Under the pieces are notes generated by a model that was given only the letters and a program-made list of their open reading frames with translations, did no database searches and was not told the DNA's origin. 33,767 nucleotides of DNA, taken from Clostridiales bacterium. Lineage in GTDB: Bacteria > Bacillota > Clostridia > Oscillospirales > Oscillospiraceae. The DNA lies in the NCBI GenBank assembly GCA_020860385.1, contig JAJBUK010000010.1, forward strand, positions 1 through 33,767, written 5' to 3'. Position 1 is the stretch's first letter. Each line of letters opens with the position of its first letter. Below, piece after piece: positions 24,716 to 31,823 of the stretch. The translations under genes were made by a program, and so were the position numbers.

Positions 24716-25166
24716 AAACTTCTATGGTAGACGATTTGTAGGGTAGACCTATGGTAACGAATGTTTCATAGGCTATGGGAAACAAAATGTAGGGTAGACA
24801 TGGGTGTTGAGACTAATCAATGATGAGATTTGAATTTGTTGAAGTATTACAAAACGCAGTTATAAACTCCAACATTCCTTTGTAATAAATGAACAAGAAA
24901 TCTATAGTTTCCTCTTTCGTAGGGTAGATATGGTTGAAGATGTGTTCTGTATTGAGCTTGAAACTTTTTCTGTTGGGTAGAGGGGCTTAAAGATATGTGC
25001 CATGTTGAGGACAGTAAAATAAGGAACTTTTGCCGTAGTGTAGACCTGCTTCAAATTATGTACCGCTTGTAGGCGGCTGTGTAGAATTAAAACTTCTGCT
25101 GTTGGGTAGACACCTCGGAAGATATGTACGAGAGGGCGAATATGAAACTTCTATCGTAGGGTACAC
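24716..25166 (+). repeat. Cluster of degenerate GGGTAGAC repeats
   Basis: Seven core copies of a motif close to AAACTTCTGCTGTTGGGTAGAC followed by a GAAGATATGTAC-like part (given here in two pieces) occur in the same orientation. Cores begin at 24738, 24789, 24919, 24972, 25035, 25101 and 25156, plus a shortened copy at 24716-24732. Spacing is 51-66 nt, with one 130-nt gap that looks like a lost copy. Copies vary at many sites. There is no coding potential, and the spacing and divergence do not suit a CRISPR array. A sequence resembling one core occurs at the G tract upstream of the capsule promoter. Confidence 0.75.
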
Positions 25167-25205
25167 CCAGTTGAGAGTTTCATAGTGCTGATGAGGTAGA
25201 TAAGA

Positions 25206-25220
25206 CTGTGATTATCACAG
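25206..25220. promoter_or_regulatory. Palindrome CTGTGATTATCACAG, possible operator
   Basis: Seven-base arms around one T, about 80 nt upstream of the GT4 start codon. It is the right size for a dimeric regulator site. No strong promoter adjoins it; the best candidate is TTGAAG-16-TATAAA at 24839-24866, further upstream. Confidence 0.4.
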
Positions 25221-25298
25221 CATTAATGTAACTGTCAATGCCAAGAGCGGTATTCCGCCGCTTCATATAGAGGAGATTCATAAAGGGGAAGAGAGATT

Positions 25299-26438
25299 GT
25301 GAATGACAACAGAAGACTAAAGATTGCCATGCTCGGTCACAAGACCATGCCTGCAAGAGACTCCTCGTGTGGCGGAATTGAGGTAGTTGTGGAAGAGTTG
25401 TCAACCCGTATGGCAGCACAGGGACATGAGGTTACCTGCTATAACCGGACAGGTTGTGACAATGGTGGGTTACAGGAGTACAAAGGAGTAAAGCTCAAAT
25501 CAGTTTACACAATACATAAAAAAGGACTCGCGGCGATGACATCATCGGTGTTCGCTGCGTTTCATGCTGCTTTTGGAAAGTATGATGTGGTGCATTTCCA
25601 TGCAGAAGGACCATGCGCGATGCTGTGGCTTCCTAAATTGATGGGGAAAAGATGTATCGCAACGATCCATGGTCTGGATTGGCAGCGTGAGAAGTGGGGT
25701 AAAGGCATCGGGTCGAAGTACATACGGTTCGGTGAGAAGACCGCTGTCAAGCACGCTGACGAAATTATTGTTTTAAGTAAAGGCGTCCAGGAGTATTTCT
25801 GGAAGACATACCACAGGAAGACTGTGTTCATCCCGAATGGTGTGAACAGGCCTGTGATTAAAGAGGCTAAAGAGATTAAAGAGAAGTTTGGATTGATAAA
25901 AGACAGTTACATCCTGTTCCTGGGACGGATCGTGCCGGAGAAAGGATTGAGATATCTGGTTGAGGCCTATAAAGGGTTGAACACGGATAAAAAACTTGTG
26001 ATTGCGGGTGGCTCGTCAGATACGGATGAGTTTACTGAAGAATTGAAAAGAATGGCTGGCGATAATGTGATTTTCACAGGATTCGTATCCGGAAGATTAC
26101 ATGAGGAACTGTACAGCAACGCTTACGTTTATGTACTGCCCAGCGATCTTGAGGGAATGCCGCTGAGTCTGCTAGAAGCAATGAGTTATGGTAATTGTTG
26201 TGTAGTCAGTGACATAGAAGAATGCACAGAGGTTGTTGAAGATAAAGCTGTTATGTTTCGGAAAGGCGATGTAGCAGAACTGCAGGAGAAATTGCAGGCA
26301 CTGTGTGATGATGCTGAAGCTGTGGCACGTTATAAGAGTGAGGCTGCTGAATTCATCTGCAGGAAGTACAGCTGGGATGATGTGAGTGAGAAGACAGTGA
26401 AGTTGTATAGGAAAACAAGAACGAGGGCAAACAAATGA
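25299..26438 (+). CDS. Glycosyltransferase family 4
   Basis: GT-B retaining glycosyltransferase, 379 residues, probably adding a sugar to the lipid-linked repeat unit at the cytoplasmic face. The N-terminal domain has SSCGGIEVVVEELSTRMAAQGHEV and the acceptor-side TIHGLDWQREKWG; the C-terminal domain has LFLGRIVPEKGLRYLVEAYK and the EX7E region (DLEGMPLSLLEAMSYGNCCVVSD, given as DLEGMPLSLLEAMSYG then NCCVVSD). Start is GTG 25299 with GGGGAAGAGAG upstream; the first in-frame ATG lies too far in. Donor and linkage cannot be predicted. It is the first intact gene of the low-GC cassette and overlaps the acyltransferase by 4 nt (ATGA). Confidence 0.93.
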   Translation: MNDNRRLKIAMLGHKTMPARDSSCGGIEVVVEELSTRMAAQGHEVTCYNRTGCDNGGLQEYKGVKLKSVYTIHKKGLAAMTSSVFAAFHAAFGKYDVVHFHAEGPCAMLWLPKLMGKRCIATIHGLDWQREKWGKGIGSKYIRFGEKTAVKHADEIIVLSKGVQEYFWKTYHRKTVFIPNGVNRPVIKEAKEIKEKFGLIKDSYILFLGRIVPEKGLRYLVEAYKGLNTDKKLVIAGGSSDTDEFTEELKRMAGDNVIFTGFVSGRLHEELYSNAYVYVLPSDLEGMPLSLLEAMSYGNCCVVSDIEECTEVVEDKAVMFRKGDVAELQEKLQALCDDAEAVARYKSEAAEFICRKYSWDDVSEKTVKLYRKTRTRANK

Positions 26439-27461
26439 TTTTGACGGCATTGATTTTAATAATTTATTGTGTGATTGCCCTTATCGGTGCAAAAAAGAAC
26501 ACCATAGAGGAGGCTGATTGTAGATTCTTTTCTAAGGATTATACCACAGTGCTTAAAGGGCTGTGCTGTGTTATTGTAGTGTTTGTCCATGTGCCAGATG
26601 GCTTTAAAAACACTGTGCAAGACTTAATAGGTAGTTTCGCTTATATATGCGTGACCATCTTTTTCATGCTGTCGTCTTACGGACTGAGATACAGTTTTGA
26701 AAATAAAGAAGGGTATTCAAAGACTTTTTTCAAGAATAGAGTTTTAGTTTTACTTGTACCGTATATCATTTCATGTTTGCTCAAAGTCGTGTGCGGGTTT
26801 AGCCCATATTCTGGTGGGGTGAGATTTGTATACGTTCTTCTGCTGTTTTATATCATAACATTTATAGCTTATAACCTGCCGATTCTGAAATCTGGAGGGG
26901 GGGGTACTCATATGCGGATGCGTTCTCCTTTACAGTTTAGTGGGTTATCTGACGGGTATAGGCAGCAGTTTGGGATTTAGTTGGAATGTTGAAGCTCTTG
27001 GATTTATGTACGGATTTTTGCTGGCTGATAGAAAAAAACTTGATTGTATCAAGACGACAATCAAGAAGCACTCCTTCTTATGCGGAGGCTTATCAATTGC
27101 AGTTGCATTAATCGCAGGGATTGCTTATCTGAAATTTAAGAATGTGTACTTTTTCGGGGAATACCTATTACGCATTGTTTTAGGAATTGCGATCCTCTCA
27201 GTTGTTTTGCTATTTACATATAGAGTGCAGATAGGCAATGCAGCGACAAGGTTTTTAGGGAAAATTTCATATGAGGTTTTCTTGATTCATGGGTTTGTTA
27301 TGAGTGTGCTTTCAGTAGTGAGCGAGCAGGTTATAAAACTGAATTCGGGCGTCTTTATTATGCTGACATTTGCATTCTCTATTGTATTTGCTTACTTGTT
27401 TAACTTAGTGAACACAAGGATCACTAAGGCTATCAAAGGTATAGGAGTTACAGCTAATTAA
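26435..27461 (+). CDS. Acyltransferase family 3 membrane protein, frameshifted in a G tract (phase-variable, currently OFF)
   Basis: Polytopic O-acyltransferase that would decorate the polysaccharide. Two open frames meet at eight G's (26897-26904): the first half (from ATG 26435) has VLKGLCCVIVVFVHVPDG with the conserved His, FFMLSSYGL and several membrane helices; it then runs out of frame to a stop near 26980. The second half continues in the next frame (VLICGCVLLYSLVGYLTG, GFSWNVEALGF, LGKISYEVFLIHGF). Removing one G joins them into a continuous 341-residue protein of normal family length. As read, translation gives a truncated protein of about 180 residues. ATG 26435 overlaps the GT4 stop. 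The G tract is the classical form of a slipped-strand switch; a sequencing error in the homopolymer is the main alternative. Confidence 0.87.
26897..26904 (+). repeat. G8 tract within the acyltransferase gene
   Basis: Eight consecutive G's at the exact point where the reading frame is lost. Seven or ten G's would restore the full-length protein. Confidence 0.88.
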
Positions 27462-27477
27462 AAGGAGAAAATAAGTT

Positions 27478-28653
27478 ATGGCAGAAAAAAAGTTAAACGG
27501 AACAGTCATCGTAACATATCGGTGCAACGCACGCTGTTCTATGTGCAATCGTTATAAAGCACCTTCCAAACCAGAGGAAGAAATTAGCATTGAGACAATC
27601 AGAAAGTTGCCTCCGATGTATTTCACGAACATTACTGGTGGTGAGCCATTTATAAGGACAGACATCCGTGACATTGTAGCAGAGCTTCGTAAGAAGAGTG
27701 ACCGAATTGTCATTTCTACGAATGGATTCTTCACGGATCGCATTGTGGCACTGTGTAAGGAGTTCCCGGATGTCGGCATTCGTATTTCCATCGAGGGTTT
27801 GGAACAGACCAACAACGAAATCCGTGGTCTTCAGAACGGCTATCAGCGTGGATATGGTACTTTGAAAAAGTTGGTCGAGATGGGGATTAAGGATGTAGGC
27901 TTCGGAATGACCGTCCAAGACAAGAATGCTCCGGACCTTGTGCCACTTTATAAAATCTCCGATGAGATGGGCATGGAGTTTGCCACAGCGTCTCTGCATA
28001 ACAGCTTTTATTTCGTGGAAGCTAAGAACATCATTCATGATCGCCCAATGGTTGCGAAGAATTTCGAGGATCTGGTTAATGAACTGCTCCGTTCTAACAG
28101 TCCTAAGAAGTGGTTTAGAGCGTACTTCAATCATGGCCTTATCAACTACATCTACGGACAGCCAAGACTTCTGCCTTGTGATATGAGCTTCGACACATTC
28201 TTTATCGATCCTTACGGGGACGTTATGCCTTGTAATGGCACGAAGGATAAAGAGGTCATGGGCAACCTGAATACACAGACTTGGGACGAACTGTGGAACA
28301 GTCCGGAAGCAGAAGTTGTCCGAAAGAAAGTACGTTGCTGTGACCGTCAGTGTTGGATGATTGGGTCGGTTTCTCCAGCTATGCACAAGTATTTCATGAA
28401 ACCGGCATGGTGGGTTGTGAAGCATAAGGCAAAGGCTCTCTTTACCAAGCATCCGTATTCCATGTACGAGAATAAGATTTGTTGTGATTACAGGGATGGC
28501 AAGGTGACAAAGGAGCAGCTTGATAGATGCAGCACATGTGATTTGTCAGCTGTGGTCAATGATGGCCTGAGTGCTGCATCGAAAGAGCAGCTAAAAGGCA
28601 AGACTGGCGAAGAAATTGTGGATGCTGATATCGCAGCACAGATGAAGGGATAA
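27478..28653 (+). CDS. Radical SAM protein of a polysaccharide cassette, Cys-rich C terminus
   Basis: 391 residues. The radical SAM cluster motif CNARCSMC puts the 4Fe-4S ligands at Cys16, Cys20 and Cys23, followed by the SAM-binding ITGGEPFIRTD and ISTNGFF. The C-terminal part carries SPASM-like cysteines: Cys234 and Cys252 (FIDPYGDVMPCNG), then RCCDRQC (287, 288, 292), ICCDY and RCSTCDLS, enough for at least one extra cluster. Strong SD AAAAGGAG precedes ATG 27478. It sits between the acyltransferase and a sialyltransferase-like gene, 3 nt before the latter, so it is cotranscribed. The substrate is unknown; a role in modifying a sugar or sugar nucleotide of this polysaccharide is inference. 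Confidence 0.88.
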   Translation: MAEKKLNGTVIVTYRCNARCSMCNRYKAPSKPEEEISIETIRKLPPMYFTNITGGEPFIRTDIRDIVAELRKKSDRIVISTNGFFTDRIVALCKEFPDVGIRISIEGLEQTNNEIRGLQNGYQRGYGTLKKLVEMGIKDVGFGMTVQDKNAPDLVPLYKISDEMGMEFATASLHNSFYFVEAKNIIHDRPMVAKNFEDLVNELLRSNSPKKWFRAYFNHGLINYIYGQPRLLPCDMSFDTFFIDPYGDVMPCNGTKDKEVMGNLNTQTWDELWNSPEAEVVRKKVRCCDRQCWMIGSVSPAMHKYFMKPAWWVVKHKAKALFTKHPYSMYENKICCDYRDGKVTKEQLDRCSTCDLSAVVNDGLSAASKEQLKGKTGEEIVDADIAAQMKG

Positions 28654-28656
28654 ATC

Positions 28657-29649
28657 ATGCAAAGAGACGTGTATGTATGTGTTACACCGTATCACTTGTA
28701 TCTATCTTTACTTCTCATAGAGAGTAAAGGTAACAGAGACAACAGTGTGCTACTACTTAATGCTAATGATACGAAAATATATGAGCAATTCTGTTCAATC
28801 AAGGAAAAGCTAGAGAGCAACCGATTTAAAGTTGATGTAAGAATAAGAGACAAGAAGAAAGACATTCTTGGCCTAGAGGAAATAGAAAATAAGAAGCAGT
28901 ACAAAACTGTTTGCTCTATGTTTGGCGAGGATATTACCGGAGAGTTTGTCTTATATAATTTTGCATGGAACTGCCAGTACGTCTATACTACTGCAAATAT
29001 TTACTACAAAAAATGCAAGACAGCTGTATTCGTAGAAGAGGGTGCGCTGACAGCAATTAATCCACCACAGCCTTTGGTAAAAATTTTAGCGAAAAAGATT
29101 CAGGGCGGTTCAGTAGATTTTTATAAAGATGAAAAACTCGAAGGCATTTATGTCCAGCAGCCTGAAATCTATTCAAAAGAATGGAAAGATAAACTGAAAA
29201 AATTGGATGTAACTAGCCTTTTGAATAAGCTGAAAGCCGAAAGTAAAAAAGTGATAGTTAATATCTTTTTGAGTGATTTGGCGGATACGTTAAAAAACCA
29301 ACTGGTTGATGTAGGAATTATTTACACACAGCCATTGTCCGAAGATGGTTTCATTACTGAAGAAGAAAAGATAGATTATTTCACCCAAATGGTGAATTAT
29401 TACTCGAAGTACGGAAAACCTGTACTCAAACTGCATCCAAGGGACGCAAGTACATACAATGTTGCAAGTACCTGTACAGTTCTACCGGCATATTTCCCCA
29501 GCGAGTTGCTGAATCTGCTGAACATACATTTTAAATATGCAGTTGGAATATGTACGAGTGCAGTACCAACGACCGATGCGGAATATAAGTTGAATATAAA
29601 TGAAAATTTTTTAACAGACAGACGTTTCCGGCTTCTCCCGCTTGAATAG
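28657..29649 (+). CDS. GT52-like sialyltransferase (CMP-nonulosonate transferase)
   Basis: 330 residues, GT-B fold expected. The N-terminal VYVCVTPYHLYLSLLLIESKG (in parts: VYVCVTPYHLY, LSLLLIESKG) is typical of the GT52/polysialyltransferase-like group. The two bacterial sialyltransferase motifs are visible: an acidic pair before Gly (VEEG, residues 126-129), which supplies the catalytic base, and the CMP-phosphate motif HP in KLHPRD (258-263). Ser/Thr residues follow near the C terminus (CTSAVPTTD). It would move a sialic-acid-like sugar from CMP to the repeat unit. Neighbouring neuB and neuA genes support this. ATG 28657 has no strong SD and may be coupled to the radical SAM gene. Linkage and acceptor are unknown. 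Confidence 0.78.
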   Translation: MQRDVYVCVTPYHLYLSLLLIESKGNRDNSVLLLNANDTKIYEQFCSIKEKLESNRFKVDVRIRDKKKDILGLEEIENKKQYKTVCSMFGEDITGEFVLYNFAWNCQYVYTTANIYYKKCKTAVFVEEGALTAINPPQPLVKILAKKIQGGSVDFYKDEKLEGIYVQQPEIYSKEWKDKLKKLDVTSLLNKLKAESKKVIVNIFLSDLADTLKNQLVDVGIIYTQPLSEDGFITEEEKIDYFTQMVNYYSKYGKPVLKLHPRDASTYNVASTCTVLPAYFPSELLNLLNIHFKYAVGICTSAVPTTDAEYKLNINENFLTDRRFRLLPLE

Positions 29650-29702
29650 TTTTTGCGGCAGTCGGTTAATGGAAAATATATTTTCTTATGGAGGAAACTA
29701 CT

Positions 29703-30572
29703 ATGTACAAGAAACCTTTTGTTATCGCTGAGGCGGGTTGCAACCACATGGGACAGATGGAGGTTGCCAAGGATTTAATAGAGACAGCGGCACATTTCTG
29801 TAAGGCGGATGCCATCAAGTTCCAGAAGCGTTGCCCGAAGGAACTGCTGACCCCGGAGCAGTATAATGCTCCCCATCCGAATCCTGTGAACTCTTATGGC
29901 AAGACTTACGGTGAGCATCGTGAGTTCTTGGAGTTCACTGTGGATCAGCATGCACAGCTGAAGGAGTGGTGCGAGGAAGCTGGCATTATCTATTCCACTT
30001 CTGTTTGGGATATGACCAGTGCAAAGGAAATTGCTTCTCTGAACCCTGTGTTCATTAAGATTCCATCTGCTTGCAATACCCATTACGAGATGCTCCGGTG
30101 GCTGTGTGATAACTACGGTGGAGAAATCCAGCTTTCCTTCGGTATGACAAGTCACGAAGAGGAAGAGCAGATTGTTCAGCTGTTCGAGAAGAACGGCCGC
30201 GCGAAAGACCTCGTTCTGTTCAACTGCACTTCCGGATATCCTGTGCCGTTTGAAGATGTATGCTTGCTTGAAATTAATCGTATGCGTGAGGCTTATGAGG
30301 ATCGCGTTAAGGCTATCGGTTTCTCTGGTCATCACCTTGGTATAGCTGTTGATGTGGCGGCGTACACACTTGGAGCAGATGTGATCGAGCGTCATTACAC
30401 ACTTGACAGAACATGGAAGGGAACTGACCACGCTGCATCTTTGGAGCCGGACGGAATCCGCAAACTGGTGCGTAATTTGAACGCAGTTCATGAAGCACTT
30501 ACATATAAGCCGTCAGAGATCCTTCCGATCGAGCAAGTACAGAGGGACAAGCTGAAGTATCGCAAGCACTAA
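29703..30572 (+). CDS. NeuB-family nonulosonic acid (9-phosphate) synthase, without SAF domain
   Basis: Condenses PEP with a hexosamine or hexose (or its 6-phosphate) to a nine-carbon acid. 289 residues. It starts FVIAEAGCNHMGQ, with KFQKR and FIKIPSACNTHY, then LSFGMTSHEEE, FNCTSGYPVPFEDVCLLEI, and GFSGHHLGIAVDVAAYTLGADVIERHYTLD (in parts: GFSGHHLGIAVDVAAY, TLGADVIERHYTLD), all TIM-barrel hallmarks of NeuB. The usual C-terminal antifreeze-like (SAF) domain of about 60 residues is absent; the protein ends after KPSEILPIEQVQRDKL. In known dimers this domain closes the partner's active site. ATG 29703 has GGAGG 8 nt upstream. The linked HAD phosphatase suggests a 9-phosphate product. Confidence 0.9.
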   Translation: MYKKPFVIAEAGCNHMGQMEVAKDLIETAAHFCKADAIKFQKRCPKELLTPEQYNAPHPNPVNSYGKTYGEHREFLEFTVDQHAQLKEWCEEAGIIYSTSVWDMTSAKEIASLNPVFIKIPSACNTHYEMLRWLCDNYGGEIQLSFGMTSHEEEEQIVQLFEKNGRAKDLVLFNCTSGYPVPFEDVCLLEINRMREAYEDRVKAIGFSGHHLGIAVDVAAYTLGADVIERHYTLDRTWKGTDHAASLEPDGIRKLVRNLNAVHEALTYKPSEILPIEQVQRDKLKYRKH

Positions 30573-30626
30573 ATTGCCCTTTCTATGGATTTGCATTATT
30601 TGAAGGGAAAAAAGGAAAACAGATAG

Positions 30627-31385
30627 ATGAATGATAATTTAACGCTCTTCACTGTGTCTCCAGATATATCAGTAAGGGATGCGTTGAAGAAGATAGACGA
30701 AAACAAAAAAGGATTTCTTATCGTAATAGATAATGAAGATACCGTTCTTGGAACCCTGACGGATGGAGACGTCCGTCGGGCATTCCTGAAAGGTGCGTCT
30801 GTGGATGATAGCGTTGAGGGACTCTATACCAGAAACTCAAAGTGTCTTAAGCAGGCTGATGGTATTCCAAAAGCGACTGAAATGTTTAAGAATGAGTCTA
30901 TCAAGTTCCTGCCAATCGTAGATGATGAGGATCGTCTGTTGAACGTAATAACAAAGAACCAGATGCACGCCCTGCTGTTGCAGGATATCCACGCTGACTT
31001 GGGATATGATTTCATGAGCCTTGATGAAGGAATCGTGGATTACGAGATTTTCCAAAGACCATGGGGCTTCTACAAGACAACTGTGATGAATGACTATTTC
31101 CAGTCAAAAATTATCAGTGTCAATCCGATGTCACAGCTCAGCCTGCAATCACATAACCACAGGGAAGAACACTGGATTGTTGCTCACGGCGTGGGAACCG
31201 TACAGATAGATCAGTCGATTATAGATGTTCATTGTGGAAGCTCTGTGTTTATCCCCAAAGGTGCAAAGCATCGTTTGACGAACACAGGAGACAAGGAATC
31301 GCTTATAGTTACAGAAGTCCAGATTGGCGATTATTTCGGTGAGGATGACATCATCAGATATGAAGATAACTATGGGAGAATATAG
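30627..31385 (+). CDS. CBS-domain pair fused to a type II phosphomannose isomerase-like cupin
   Basis: 252 residues in two parts. Residues about 1-118 form a CBS pair (VSPDISVRDALKKIDENKKG, GTLTDGDVRRAFLKG, FLPIVDDEDRLLNVITKNQ), like those at the front of sugar nucleotidyltransferases, a nucleotide-sensing module. Residues about 138-252 match the C-terminal isomerase cupin of ManC-type proteins: PWGFYKTT, SLQSHNHREEHWIVAHGVG with metal-binding His/Glu, IPKGAKHRLTN, EVQIGDYFGEDDIIRYEDNYGR. The nucleotidyltransferase domain that normally accompanies either part is missing. A likely role is making mannose-6-phosphate (or an epimeric sugar phosphate) for the NeuB step, controlled by a nucleotide; this is inference. 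SD AAAGGAAAA precedes ATG 30627. Confidence 0.82.
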   Translation: MNDNLTLFTVSPDISVRDALKKIDENKKGFLIVIDNEDTVLGTLTDGDVRRAFLKGASVDDSVEGLYTRNSKCLKQADGIPKATEMFKNESIKFLPIVDDEDRLLNVITKNQMHALLLQDIHADLGYDFMSLDEGIVDYEIFQRPWGFYKTTVMNDYFQSKIISVNPMSQLSLQSHNHREEHWIVAHGVGTVQIDQSIIDVHCGSSVFIPKGAKHRLTNTGDKESLIVTEVQIGDYFGEDDIIRYEDNYGRI

Positions 31386-31388
31386 GTA

Positions 31389-31823
31389 ATGAACGGATTT
31401 CATAGAATGCTTCACAGAGGACAGTTCCACAGGAAAAAGGGACATAAAATCCGTGCAGCTATATATGCAAGAATTATACGAGGCATTTACCAGAACGATA
31501 TAAGCCTTAAGGCTGATATCGATGATGATGTTTGGTTCTGTCATAAAGGATTTGGCGTAGTAATTAATCCCGCCGCAATCGTTCTGGGGGGGGGTACCAC
31601 TGTTCAACACTGTGTAACGATAGGAGAACTGGATGGTTCTGGTGAGGCACCACATATCGGACATAATGTTTTTATTGGTGCAAAAGCAACAATCCTGGGC
31701 AATGTGAATATCGGCGACAATGCAAAAATTGGTGCAGGAGCCGTTGTTCTTTGTGACGTTCCTGAAGGATGTACGGCTGTTGGTGTGCCGGCACGAATTA
31801 TTGACAAGGTGGAGAATATTTAG
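31389..31823 (+). CDS. Hexapeptide-repeat O-acetyltransferase with in-frame G9 tract (phase-variable, currently ON)
   Basis: 144-residue left-handed beta-helix acyltransferase of the serine acetyltransferase (CysE-like) type: [40 protein letters not shown] (in parts: [39 protein letters not shown]), then [16 protein letters not shown] and [19 protein letters not shown]. The catalytic His lies in VQHCVTIG. It sits directly between the CBS-cupin and neuA genes, so it probably O-acetylates the nonulosonic acid, as sialate O-acetyltransferases encoded beside neuA genes do elsewhere. Nine G's (31586-31594) encode the three glycines; losing or gaining one would truncate the protein. The neuA start follows the stop codon with no gap. 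Confidence 0.85.
   Translation: MNGFHRMLHRGQFHRKKGHKIRAAIYARIIRGIYQNDISLKADIDDDVWFCHKGFGVVINPAAIVLGGGTTVQHCVTIGELDGSGEAPHIGHNVFIGAKATILGNVNIGDNAKIGAGAVVLCDVPEGCTAVGVPARIIDKVENI
31586..31594 (+). repeat. G9 tract within the O-acetyltransferase gene
   Basis: Nine consecutive G's in frame (Gly-Gly-Gly). At this length slippage is expected, and a one-base change abolishes the C-terminal half including the remaining hexapeptide turns. Confidence 0.88.

Noticed and set aside
24716-25166. CRISPR array
   Set aside because: Repeats are degenerate over their whole length, spacing is irregular, there are no uniform spacers and no cas genes.
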